Position numbers and translations under genes: made by a program. From Cubamyces lactineus (lineage: Eukaryota > Basidiomycota > Agaricomycetes > Polyporales > Polyporaceae), in NCBI GenBank assembly GCA_022376465.1, contig JACDTU010000028.1, forward strand, positions 240,289 to 304,288: DNA of 64,000 nucleotides, read 5' to 3'. Shown here piece by piece: positions 44,167 through 54,676 of this stretch (position 1 is the stretch's first letter; the number at the start of each line of letters is the position of its first letter). The notes beneath the pieces were generated by a model. That model searched no databases and was not told the DNA's origin. It was given only the letters and a program-made list of their open reading frames with translations.

Positions 44167-45423
44167 ACTGGTCGACCACCACCTGAGGTGGGACCAATGC
44201 CGTCCGAAGACCGACCAGCGATCCCTGGTTGGCCTTACGACCTTATGGCGCCCCCAGTCGACACGGATCCGCGGTTAGCCAGCAATTGGACGTCATACGT
44301 TCCAATAACCGCGTTGGAGGGCAATACGCTCATGCAGGCGGCCCGTGAGGGAAGTGGAGAGGCTCGTCATCGGTTGACGGATCTCCTACGCCAACTCACG
44401 GAGCGTCCAGAGATGAACGGAGTAGAAGGTCTGCATGTTTGCCAGATGAGCTGGCGCAATCACAACAAGGATCGCGTCGCTTCCACCTCTACTGCCGTCA
44501 GCACCCGCGATCAGCGAGGCAACACGCCTCCTGATCTGGAGCATGCCTCCATCGACCATCTACCGCGCCCATTGGGACGTGGACACCACCCCGGCAAGAC
44601 GTCAAAGTCGAAAGGCAAGCCGAAAGGGCCGAGCATGCCTAACCACTCGGACGCCCCCGAGATTTGGAGGCAATGGTATGTTGCCAATCCGGCACATACT
44701 CCTCGGTGGATGCTGGTGGATCGGGCAAATAGCCCGTCCGACACCAGCGTGGAATACCACCTCCTTGTTCGGCGCACACTTGGCCAAGGGGTGAGCATCC
44801 AGGACCGAGCAGTATGGATTCGCTTATCGCACGTCCTATTCTCGGTACCTGGCATGTATAACTATATAGTCGCTAATGGCGGCTATCCTGTGCGCAATCA
44901 CGTCGAGACCGTGCGTTACCCCGGCCCCGTAGCCGAGGTCAACATCTTCCGCCTTGCTTGGTGGTATGCCTACTGTGGCATTACCGTCCAGCAAGCCAAC
45001 GCACTACAGCCCTTAGCTGTACGTGCACGCAACGAGCGCATTGGACGAATGTTGGACGAGCCCGCGCCGTTCAACGACGACGAGTACAACTCCATGGATG
45101 AGTTACCACTCATTCCTACGTCGCAGGACCTTGGCATGGAGCACCTCATCACGGGTGCTCCTCCTGTTCCCGTCATCGCTCCTACCACGGCTAACGCCGA
45201 ACCCGTTGCGGTACGAGCTCCTGACGCTCCCGGCATGCCCGCCGCGCCTGTGCCTCACAACACTAGTGACGGCAACGTACCTGCGCCCACGGTCACCATC
45301 GACAACCCGGTGGTCGACGAAGACCATGAGATGGCCGACCAAAGTGCGGTCGTACCACAGGAGGACGAAGGCATCCAATCGACGCCGCACCCGTTGCCGC
45401 TCAATACCCCGCCGTCGGCGTAG
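44167..45423 (+). pseudogene. element A third ORF, 3' part (split by B1)
   Basis: Continues the frame that stops at 23527. Deleting B1 and one GCGC copy joins codon CGC (23525-23527) directly to ACT (44167-44169), for 832 residues in total. This half holds a basic stretch (KTSKSKGKPKG) and a compact, probably folded part: EIWRQWYVANPAHTPRWMLV, VEYHLLVRRTLGQ, FRLAWWYAYCGITVQQAN. It ends in an acidic/proline tail and stops at TAG 45421. I recognise no family. The exact in-frame join supports both the reading frame and the B1 borders. Confidence 0.8.
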
Positions 45424-45947
45424 ACGTACTCGAGCACCGTGCGCTACTTCATACTTGTATTATATTGCATCCCCGCGCGCGAGCTCCCCACTCGCGCGCG
45501 TCGAGAACTACGGGGAAAGCTCGTCGCTTCGATTCGCGACGAGCACAAGGGCACTCAGTGATCGTCACACTGAGTGTCATCGCCTCATGACGATATAGCT
45601 GCTTCGATTCGCAGCCTTTCAATTATACACCCTCCGAGTTGCAACTAGCAACTCTATGGGATAGTAAGACTCACCATCCTACTATTCCTTCTCTACTACA
45701 AGGTGAAAAGGGACGCTTCGTTTCGCGTCCCCAATGGATACTATTCCACGCTCACTTGGCGTGTAAACTCAAGTGACAAGCAGCTTCGATTCGCTGCATA
45801 TTGTATATAATCGCGCTATCGCGCGTTTGACTCATATTACCACCGTTCCTGGCCTCGCCTAGCCATGAACGCAGTCAACAGGCGTATTGCCGCTTTGATT
45901 CGCGGCTGTAAATATTCACTTTATATTCGAGACCCGTACACGAGTCT
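45424..45947 (+). repeat. structured 3' region of element A with a repeated hairpin family
   Basis: Five hairpins share the loop TTCGATTC (or a one-base variant) but have different stems, each fully paired: 45519-45527/45536-45544 (GCTCGTCGC), 45598-45602/45611-45615 (GCTGC), 45710-45716/45725-45731 (GGGACGC), 45780-45784/45793-45797 (GCAGC), 45889-45893/45902-45906 (GCCGC). Between them are other perfect hairpins: 45552-45560/45568-45576 (CACTCAGTG), 45636-45642/45648-45654 (GAGTTGC, loop AACTA) and a CGCGCGCGAG/CTCGCGCGCG pair near 45474-45500. There is no coding capacity. Confidence 0.8.
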
Positions 45948-45959
45948 GAAGGGGGAGAG
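45948..45959 (+). promoter_or_regulatory. polypurine tract of element A
   Basis: GAAGGGGGAGAG directly abuts the 3' LTR start T45960. This is the expected primer site for plus-strand DNA synthesis by reverse transcriptase. Confidence 0.85.
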
Positions 45960-46238
45960 TGTAAGGATTCCGTGCAACTAGCACGGGATCCACACTGGAA
46001 TGTGCCACGAGCACATTCCGACATTCCGAAGGGGATGGCGCTAATCGCGCCATCCGCGTAGATTACAAACACTTGTACTAGATCTATGCGAGCGTACGGC
46101 GCCCTAGACGTTCGGGGTCTGGGCGCCTGGTGGGTAAGTCTTTCTTACCCACCATCCTCACGAGTACGCCGAGCCCAATACGAGCCCGGTCCAGAGTACT
46201 TGAGGATAGGGTGTGGAAGACACCCGTGAGTTTTAACA
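45960..46238 (+). repeat. element A 3' LTR (279 bp)
   Basis: Same length and apparently the same sequence as 15041-15319. Followed at once by the CCAGG target duplication. Confidence 0.93.
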
Positions 46239-46243
46239 CCAGG
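46239..46243. repeat. target-site duplication of element A, right copy (CCAGG)
   Basis: Matches 15036-15040 exactly. Only ten bases separate it from the first LTR base of element C1 (46254). Confidence 0.9.
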
Positions 46244-46253
46244 CTATGGAAGC

Positions 46254-46716
46254 TGTTACGACGGTGCGTAACACGGCCACTGTTACGGTTATGTCTTGGT
46301 CTCATGACTTGTCCTATGCTTATGTATCATGCTTATGTTCCGGAGGCTGAGCCTGCTGCGGCTTACTCATGTGTTGTATACTTAGCTCCATTCTCCCATG
46401 CCATGTCGGCGACACGTCAGTTATTCTCATGATTCGTCATCCCCACTCCCATGTACAGTCAGCCCCAGCTATACTTAGCCGTACTGAACATTTGCTTACC
46501 GATCTGGTCTATTATTAGTCTCGGCCATGTATATATAAGCCGAGGATCTTCTTCAAAGAACCTCAGCTCGATCTGGCTATCTATTGCCTATTCACTGAAC
46601 CCCGGCTCACCTCTTCTCAGAAGATCTTCGATCCCTGACTCGCCTCTTCGTTACTCCTCGAGGCGACGTGACCCCTAGCTCAGCCACCGCGTGACCGATC
46701 TAGGCTCGTCATAACA
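46254..46716 (+). repeat. C1 5' LTR (463 bp)
   Basis: Starts TGTTACGACGGTG and ends GTCATAACA. TATATATAAG lies at 46530-46539. It is related to the minus-strand LTR of C2 (52161-54640). At least six CpG sites of C2 are TpG or CpA here, a sign of methylation-linked decay. Confidence 0.85.
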
Positions 46717-46787
46717 TTAGATCGAGCTCACGACGCCGTCAATCTACCCAGATTCAGACGACACCGATCGGCGCGGCTCTGAAATAG

Positions 46788-48257
46788 AGTGCGCCTGAAC
46801 CCGACGAAACGGAAGAACAGCCGACAGTTTACTCGGCGAACAAGGAGACCAAGCTAGTATACTACGGAGAAGATCAAGTCTACTGGGAGGACAAATCGTG
46901 GCACTTCGCTCCCCATCCATTCACCTGGCAAGAGTGCATTTGAATCTCCCCTGAATACCGTGTCAAGTACAACGAACTAGCCGAAGAAGAACTCCCGGAG
47001 GAACCAGCGGCACCCGCAGAGACAGAAACACGAACAGAACCGAACTTGCTGCCGACATCCCCAGTCGACTTCACCACCCCACGAACTTCTCGAGTAGAAG
47101 TAGCAAGCAGCAGCGAATCAGAAGACACCTCTCAGCAAGGCGAGAGCTCGACAGAAGAATCGGAAGAACCGATCGCCGCACCAGAAACCGAGGAAGACAC
47201 CTCAGACGAATCAGAAGATATGGCCAAACAAGGGCAACAGGAACCCCAGGCAGTGGCCCCCGCACCACTCATCGAACCGCGATACGAGCGGACCCCCAAG
47301 ATGAAACTGAAGATGCCCCCGGAGTTTGAAGGGAGGCGAGGAGAGGTCGTTGAATGGCTGCAGAAATGCATGCTGTACCTCTCTATCAATGAAGCGGCCT
47401 ACAACACCGATCAGAAGAAGATCATCTTCTGCCTCATGCTGATGAACGGAGGGACATCTGGAGCATGGGCGAGGTCGTTTATCGAAGACACACAGGCACA
47501 AGCGGAGAAACAAGGACCAGGAACACCTCTAAACTGGGGCACGTGGCGAGACTTCTCCAAGCAACTCACTGAAGCCTTCGACGACGTCGACGCTCAGGCC
47601 AGTGCAAGAGTACTGCTGCGAAGCGTCCGCCAGGGCAAACGACCAGTGGAGGAGTACGTCACCGAGTTCAAATCCCTGATCTCGCGCTGCGGTATCACCG
47701 ACTATCGCATCATCGCCGACTTCTTCTACGAAGGATTGAACAGGCCGCTACGCGAGAAAATCTTCGGAATGTACCCCATGCCTAACGACACGAACACTCT
47801 CTACATGAGAGCCGCGACACTGGAGCAGCAATGGTTGCTCAGCAAGACATACGATGGGAAGGGAAAGACCACGTACAACCCTACCTACAAGCTGCGTCAA
47901 CACAGGACGCGCGAGCGAGACCCCGACGCCATGGACGTCGACCGAATGCTCCCAGAAGAGCGCAAGAAGCACTACAAAGAAGGACAATGCTTCAATTGCC
48001 ATCAAGTGGGACACTTGGCATGCCAATGCCCCCTCAAGAAGGGGAAGAACGGAGACCGGAAGGGGAAGACGAGAGCCCGAATCACGGAGGTAGCCGAAGA
48101 AGAGGACAGTGATGACGACTCCAAGTCCACCTCCACTCGAGCATCTAACTCCTCTAAGAAGCTCATCGCTGCACGCATCCACCTCACCCTCAAGGATCTC
48201 AATGACAAAGAGGACCGCAAGGACGTAGTATCCGACCTCCTGGATGAGGGTTTTTGA
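46788..48257 (+). pseudogene. gag: C1 gag, broken
   Basis: The frame is open from 46788 but has no ATG near its start, and a TGA at 46941-46943 interrupts it (TWQECI, stop, ISPEYRVKYNELAEEEL). The rest is intact: acidic N-terminus, Gag capsid region (EFEGRRGEVVEWLQKCMLYL, FEGLNRPLREKIFG-like YEGLNRPLREKIFG), and a CCHC knuckle CFNCHQVGHLACQC at about 47989-48030. It ends at TGA 48255-48257, where a -1 slippery heptamer lies. A C-to-T change of CGA would explain the internal stop. Confidence 0.8.
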
Positions 48258-51200
48258 AGAACCGGCGTGCATCGACGTCACGACCGCGAACGACGATCCG
48301 TAATGTAATAGTAGCGCAGACTTCGAAGCAGTCTATGAGAATACCGCTATTTATTCATACGGATCGAAGCGTCGAAACGAAGGCCCTAATCGACACGGGA
48401 GCTGGAGAAACCTTTATGGACTACCGATTCGCGAAGGAGCAGAAGTTAAAGCTCACGGAACTGAAGAAGCCTATTCGAGTCTTCAATGCGGACGGAACCC
48501 GAAACGAGGCAGGCGACATCAAGAAGTGCGCTTTGATCGAAGTCGAAGCAGGAGGACACCGACACATCATCCGATTCCTCATCACATCGCTAGGAAAGGA
48601 ACCACTCATTCTAGGACTCCCCTGGCTTCAACGAGTCAATGCGAGCATCGACTTCACAGCAGGAACACTGGATATCGACCCTGGCAAGGTAGTCAAGACG
48701 GTCGTCGAGCACCTCAGAGAAATGTGGTTCCCAGATCAAGACCCATTCACAGGACGACCCAGGGAAATAGAAGAAGAAGAAGACCCCGCGAACAAAACAG
48801 AATCAGAAGAAGAAGAACCCCTATACGAAGATATCGGACGAGTTACCACATCAGACATCAAGCCAGAGGAAGAACCAGATGACCAAGAACTCTTGATCGC
48901 ATATCTATGAGACGAAATGGACAAAACGACCCATCCGCACATGGTTGAATGGCATGGAGACGCTCCCAAACCAGGAAACCCATTGACCGGAGAACATCAA
49001 CACGATGATGACGCACGTACAGGACCAGGACCCAGCATTGGACGAATTCGAAAAGCACCAACAGGAATACGCTTTGCAATAGCCAACAACGTTTGGATAC
49101 GAGCAAAAGTCAATCCCGCTATGGCAATGGCACAGCAGCAACAGGCGCAGGAGAAGCCGAAGACATTCGAAGAGATGCTGCCAGCGGCGTATTAAGAATT
49201 CGCCAGCGTCTTCGAGAAGAAAGCCTCAGAACGATTTCCACCGACTAGGCCATGGGATCTCGCTATTGAACTGAAGGAAGGCTTTGTACCAAAGGACTTC
49301 AAGCGGTATCAATTAACGCCCAAAGAACTGGAAGCCGAAGAAGAATTCGTGCGAGAAAACCTGCGAAAAGGATACATCAGAACCTCGAAGTCCCCCATGT
49401 CATCACCATTCTTCTTTGTAGGGAAGAAGGACGGGTCGTTGCGACCCTGCCAAGACTATCGCTATCTGAATGAAGGGACCGTCCCGAACAAATATCCTTT
49501 GCTGCTGATCCCGGAGTTAATCGACAAGCTTCGAGGAGCCAGGATATTTTCGAAGTTGGACCTACGATCGGGATACAACAACGTACGAATCAAGGATGGC
49601 GATCAATGAAAAGCCGCATTCCGAACCAGTTCGGGCCTATACGAGCCGATGGTCATGTTCTTTGGCCTCCGCAACTCGCCAGCCGCCTTTCAAGCCATGA
49701 TGAACTCCATATTCAAGGACATGATTGATGAAGGATGGGTGGTAATCTATATGGACGACATCCTCATATTCTCGGGAGACGAGGAAACCCATCGACGACG
49801 AACACTTCGAGTACTGGAACGCTTACGAGAACATGACCTTTACCTCAAACTCGAAAAGTGCACCTTCGACGCAGAAGAAGTGGAATACTTAGGAATGATC
49901 ATTCGGGAAAATAGCGTTGCGATGGACCCGGTCAAACTAAAAGGAATTCTCGATTGGCCGGAACCAACAACCGTAAAGGACGTCCGATCATTCCTAGGTT
50001 TTGGGAATTTCTATCGACGCTTCATCGACCACTTTTCCGAGATCGCGCAACCACTGAACGCACTCACCAAGAAGAACACCAAATGGGAATGGTCCGCAGA
50101 ATGCCAGAAAGCATTTGACCAACTCAAGACCTGCTTCGCCATGGCCCCCGTGCTACAGATGCCGGACGTCACCAAACCATTCCTAGTAGAATCGGACGCA
50201 TCTCAATGGGCAACGGGAGCGGTCTTGCGACAGCGCGACATCAACGGCAACATGCGACCTTGCGCGTACCTATCGGAAGGATTCACCAAAGCGGAACGGA
50301 ACTATGAAATCTACAACCGAGAACTATTGGGGATCATTCGAGCGCTCAAAGCATGGCGACACTATCTAGAAGGATCAGGGCATCCAGTAACGATACTCTC
50401 CGACCACAAGAACTTAACCTACTGGCGAAATCCACAACAGTTGAACCAACGACAAGCACGATGGGCGCTCTTCCTTTCCCAATTCGACATGACATTAGTA
50501 CATACACCTGGAACAGCCATGGTCCAATCTGACGCCCTATCACGACGACCGGACCACCGACAAGGAACCGACAATGACAATGTAGAACGCACAATGCTCC
50601 CAGATAACCTCTTCGTTCGAATAGTTGACCTAGCCGTCGCACCGAGGTTTCAAGAACTAGCAAAACAAGACCGCCTGTTTTGCGATGCACTAGCAGCGCT
50701 ACGGAACCACGGACCTCCGCCAATACGAAGCACCTTGACGGATTGGTCCGAAAGAGAAGGACTGGTCTTTTACAAGAATCGCTGTTATGTCCCTGCAGAC
50801 GAAACTCTCCAAACCGACCTCGTGCGACAGCATCACGACCTACCCGCCGCCGGACATCCAGGCAAATTCAAGACGCTAGAACTCTTGCGAAGATCCTACT
50901 GGTGGCCGGGAATGTACACCATGGTATCCAAATACGTAGAAGGCTGCGCCATCTGTCAGCAAGCGAAACCGAACACACACCCCACGACACCGCCGCCACA
51001 AGCAATTCCTGCTACAGGCGTCACCCGACCATTCGAAAACGTCACCATGGACCTCATCACAGACTTGCCGATATCGCATGGCTATGACAGTATTTTGGTC
51101 GTGGTCGACCAAGGCCTTACGAAGGGGGTGATTTTTGCACCCTGCAAGAAGACGGTGGATGCAATCGGAATGGTGGAACTCTATCATCGACACGTTTACA

Positions 51201-52084
51201 GAAGGTTTGGATTACCCAGCAAAGTCATCTCGGACCGAGGACCCCAGTTCGTATCCAACGTCACCAAGGAACTAGGACGACTCCTTGGAATCACATTGTC
51301 ACCCTCCACAGCCTATCATCCACAGACCGATGGACAGACGGAAAGAGTTAACCAGGAACTTGAAATCTATCTCCGAATATTCTGCGAAGGAAGACCCGAC
51401 GAATGGGTAGAACATCTCACCGATGCGGAAGTCGCGCATAACCAACGCCTACACTCGGCCCGAAACGCGTCGCCATTCTACCTCATAATGGGCTACGATC
51501 CTCCACTGATACCATTGGCGTACCCCCGAACCAATGTCCCAGCAGTGCAAGAACGACTTACGAACCTGCAGAAAGCAAGAGACGAAGCACTAGCAGCGCA
51601 TGAACTGGCACGGAACGTCATGACCAACCGGTATCGGGGGAAGTTCACCCAATTTGCCAAAGGACAGAAGGTCTGGCTAGAAGGGAAGAACCTGCACCTT
51701 GCTTATGCCTCGAGGAAGCTGGCACCCAAACGAGAAGGGCCATTCCGCATCACCAAAGTCATCGGACCGGTCACATACCGTCTAGAACTGCCGAAGTCGT
51801 GGAAGATCCACCCCGTGTTTCATGCGTGTTTCCTGACACCCTATAAGGAAAACAACACCCATGGACCCAATCACACGAGGCCCCCACCTGACCTGGTTGA
51901 CGGGGAAGAAGAGTACGAGGTCGAAGCTATTGTGGGACACAAGATGATCCGAGGAAAACCCCGATTTCAAATCAAGTGGCGGGGTTACTCATCAGCGGAA
52001 AACACATGGGAACCTGAGTCAGCGCTCCTGCCGAATGCTGCCGAGATCCTCGAGAGGTATAAAAAGGCGAAGAAACTCGCCTGA
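48248..52084 (+). pseudogene. pol: C1 pol: PR, RT, RNase H, integrase, chromodomain, broken
   Basis: One frame, -1 relative to gag, broken by TGA 48908-48910, TAA 49193-49195 and TGA 49607-49609. Each is one transition from a sense codon (CGA, CAA, TGG). Protease [73 protein letters not shown]; RNase [25 protein letters not shown]; integrase HHCC ([12 protein letters not shown]...CAICQQAK) and DDE ([35 protein letters not shown]); chromodomain [34 protein letters not shown]. From 49610 to 52084 the frame is uninterrupted. Confidence 0.88.
48249..48257 (+). promoter_or_regulatory. -1 frameshift signal at the C1 gag/pol overlap
   Basis: In the gag frame the end reads GAG GGT TTT TGA. G GGT TTT is a classic X XXY YYZ slippery heptamer (48248-48254). 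Slipping back one base gives GGG TTT TTG AAG, which enters the pol frame. The pol frame is closed by TGA at 48245-48247, so the overlap consists of this site only. Confidence 0.7.
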
Positions 52085-52094
52085 ATCTCTCACC

Positions 52095-52160
52095 ATGCCC
52101 TCTCTCGAATCACTCCACATCCTCTACTGCGCCGTCCTCGTTTCCGCCACACTCGCCTTC
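52095..52160 (+). pseudogene. C1 third ORF, first 22 codons, cut by C2
   Basis: ATG 52095, ten bases after the pol stop, begins MPSLESLHILYCAVLVSATL, a short polar start followed by a hydrophobic run like a signal or membrane segment. It is interrupted after 22 codons by the C2 LTR. Its likely C-terminal counterpart can be seen in C2 (54677-55224). Confidence 0.5.
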
Positions 52161-52615
52161 TGTTATGACGAGCCTAGATCGGTCACGCGGTGGCTGAGCT
52201 AGGGGTCACGTCGCCTCGAGGAGTAACGAAAAGGCGAGTCAGGGATCGAAGGTCTTCTGAGAAGAGGCGAGTCGGGGTTCAGTGAATAGGCAATAGATAA
52301 CCAGATCGAGCTGAGGTTCTTCGGAGAAGATCCTCGGCTTATATATACATGACCGAGACTAATAATAGACCGGATCAATGTTCAGTACGGCTAAGTATAG
52401 CTGGGGCTGACTGTACATGGGAATAAAGGTGACGTGTCCTGAGAATAACTGACGTGGCACTGTCGTGGCATGGGAGAGTAGAGCTAAGTATACAACACAG
52501 TGAGTAAGCCGCAGCAGGCTCGGCCTCCGGAACGTAAGCACGATACATAAGCATAGGACAAGTCACGAGACCAAGACGTAACCGTAACCGTAACAGTGGC
52601 CGTGTCACGCACCGT

Positions 52616-54627
52616 TGAAGCGTCTAACCCACCCGTAAGGGAAGGATACTACTCAGGCCGAGAGCCTTTGTAGGTTGAGGCCTGCTGGCAGGGGGAGGGG
52701 AAAGGACGCGAAGGAGAGGGGAGGTCGGAGTCGGGTGCCCTGTGTCTGGCGCGAACCGTAGCGAAGCCTAGGACCAAAGGGAGTGGGTAGAGAGGGTTGG
52801 CTGGCTTTTGCGAAGGATGCGACGCTGGCGAGAGCGCAGGGAAAGGGTTCGCGGATACACGGGGAAGGAGAAAGGGGGAAGGGGACAAGGGGAGAGGAGC
52901 GCGGGCTGTTGATTTCGCCAATGTCGCGGAGTTTCGCAGGTTTTCGCAACACGCGGTTTCGCAAACTTTTCGCGGAGTCTGTCCTCGTGGCTTCACGCCA
53001 TTTCGCAGCAGAGTGGTTTCGCAGATCTTCGCAGGGTCGTCGCAAGAGTTCGCAGTTCGCAGTTCGCAGTTCGCAGTTCGCAGTTCGCAGTTCGCAGTTC
53101 GCAGTTCGCAGTTCGCAGATTTCGCAGGTCGTAAATATCACAAGTGAGAGACCCTAAGGGTATGGGGGGAAGGGGAATCTGTATTGTCCAACCTTGCAGA
53201 GGGTACAGAGATGGGAGAGTATGGGAGAGGATGTCGCAGATTCGCTGGATGGAAAGGGAAGGAGGGGAGCACTGCTAGCCTTGCAATCCACAGGCTTCGC
53301 GTCTTCGCGTCTTCGCAGACTTCGCAATTGCAAGCTTCGCAGGTTCGTGGTTGGCAGGTTCGCAGCAGTCGCAGAGTATATGAAGGAAAGGAGGGGAACG
53401 CAGCTAGCTTTTACACAAACTCCCACAATCCTGCAGACGTAGCACTCGCAACTTTGCACTCTGAACTCGCAGGGTTTCGCAGGTTTCGCAGGCTTTGGGG
53501 GTTTGCTGTCTTTGCAGTTCGCAGTCGCAGGGTTTGCTGTCTTCGCAGTTCGCAGTCGCAGGGTTCGCAGTCGCAGGCAAAAGATTCGTAAGGTATCAAG
53601 TTATAGATTAGCAGAGGACGTGTGTACAGAAGAAGGATTCCAGCTGAAAGACTCTAGCAGTAGTGAAGGGAAGTGGGGATGTGTGGTATGGTGGGGGAAG
53701 GGGGCCAAGTTCTCTGTCGGCCAGCTCCCGGAGGGAGGAGCGTATGGTACTCGACTCTGGAGGGGGGGGGGATGCTGTGCTACAGTCCATCAAGTCTTGG
53801 CGAGGCCGCCTGGCCTCATCGCGGGGCCAGCTCGCCGCGCGACCTCTCCGCAGCCTCCTATAGGCTCTGCTCTACCTCTCGCGCCATATGGCGCCATTCC
53901 GCATTGTTTCCGTCGGCCGATACGGTCCATAGCTGGGCACAACACGTCCGCGAGGGCAAGGGGAGTGGGGCAGAGATCCACAGGAGTCCGAGCGTGCAGG
54001 CGCGAATGCTCCAGGTTTGCACAAAGGGTCCCGCGGACGTGCGAAGAGTCGCGCGAGGTTGCGACTGGCAAAGGTGTAGACGAGACCGCCGCGGAAAGGA
54101 GGGGAGACACCGCAGCGATAGCCCTCTGCTCTGACTCTGGACCGGCACCATGCGCATCACCGTGTGAGTGCACTAAGTGCACCGCGAGGCTAGCAAGTGT
54201 GCCACGCTCTAGCACATCCCTGTCGGCTTGAGGGTGGCTCGCAAATGATGTAGCGCCATCTTCGCTGACTTTCGCTGGCTTGCTATAGCCTGTCGAGGAG
54301 GGTAGGCAGCTCGCAAGTGATGCAGAGTGCTCGCGGGAGAGGTGGTGTCTTCGCAGGAGAAGCAGTGTCTTTGCGGGAGGAGTAGTGTGCTCGCAAGGGA
54401 ACAGGATGTGTTTGTGCGATGCGTCAGACCAGGATGGAAGAGAGATGCAAAGGGAAAGTCACTGAAGGGAGTTGCAGAGTCGCATGGGAGGGAGCAGGGG
54501 CTTCGCCAGACAGTACATTAGAGGGAGAGCCTTCGCGCGAGGGCCACTAGCACAAGAGGCAGCTGGAGGGCGCAGTTAGCAAAGGTGCGAGTTTGTTCTT
54601 CTGAGCCTAGGCAGGCAACACGCGCAT
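52616..54627. mobile_element. insertion D (2012 bp, TTCGCAG-rich) in the C2 LTR
   Basis: Flanked by the 6-bp direct repeat CACCGT (52610-52615 and 54628-54633), and its removal restores a full-length LTR, so it is an insertion. No terminal inverted repeats, LTR ends or convincing protein are visible. TTCGCAG and variants (TCGCAGG, TCGCAAG) are scattered through 52915-53600 and again at 54290-54400. The class of element is unknown; a non-autonomous element or captured satellite DNA are options. Confidence 0.7.
53049..53118 (+). repeat. tandem heptamer (TTCGCAG) x10
   Basis: Ten perfect uninterrupted units, followed by ATTTCGCAG. Dispersed copies lie on both sides. A related 31-base duplication (TTTGCTGTCTTYGCAG and on) is at about 53510-53570. 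Confidence 0.95.
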
Positions 54628-54640
54628 CACCGTCGTAACA

Positions 54641-54651
54641 TTACCCCCTTT
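54641..54651 (-). promoter_or_regulatory. polypurine tract of C2
   Basis: On the minus strand AAAGGGGGTAA immediately precedes TGTTACG at 54640. It fixes 54640 as the LTR start and the element as minus-strand. Confidence 0.7.
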
Positions 54652-54676
54652 GTATGGTCGACGATGACCTCGTCGT

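Larger units (their letters stand above)
15041..46238 (+). mobile_element. element A: chromodomain Ty3/Gypsy retrotransposon, interrupted by B1
   Basis: Two LTRs of 279 bp (15041-15319 and 45960-46238) start TGTAAG and end AACA and appear identical by eye. They are flanked by CCAGG on both sides. Without the nested B1 insertion and one copy of its duplication the element is 10559 bp. Order: LTR, Gag-PR, UAG, RT-RNaseH-integrase-chromodomain, third ORF, structured 3' region, polypurine tract, LTR. Identical LTRs mean a recent insertion, and B1 is more recent still. The element is exceptional for its density of perfect hairpins (see findings). Confidence 0.93.
46254..52160 (+). mobile_element. 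element C1: decayed chromodomain Ty3/Gypsy element, 5' part
   Basis: 5' LTR 46254-46716 (TGTTACG...CATAACA), gag, pol and the start of a third ORF, all on the plus strand. The third ORF is cut at 52161 by C2. No plus-strand 3' LTR is in the window; it should lie beyond B2. Nonsense codons in gag and pol make it inactive. Confidence 0.85.
52161..54640 (-). repeat. C2 3' LTR, interrupted by insertion D
   Basis: Minus strand: TGTTACG ACGGTG at 54640-54628, then insertion D, then ACGGTGCGTGACACGG from 52615, ending GTCATAACA at 52161. Both halves align to the C1 LTR without loss. TATATA is at about 52340-52347. Confidence 0.82.

Noticed and set aside
46254..52615. Terminal inverted repeats of about 460 bp around a gag-pol, suggesting a DIRS-like or novel inverted-repeat retroelement
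   Set aside because: The right-hand repeat continues beyond insertion D to 54640 and is preceded on the minus strand by a polypurine tract and an ORF. It is the 3' LTR of a second, minus-strand element. The integrase of C1 is the ordinary DDE type.
53049..53118. Telomere repeat or CRISPR array
   Set aside because: TTCGCAG is not the TTAGGG telomere type of basidiomycetes. Units are contiguous heptamers without spacers, so it is not a CRISPR array.
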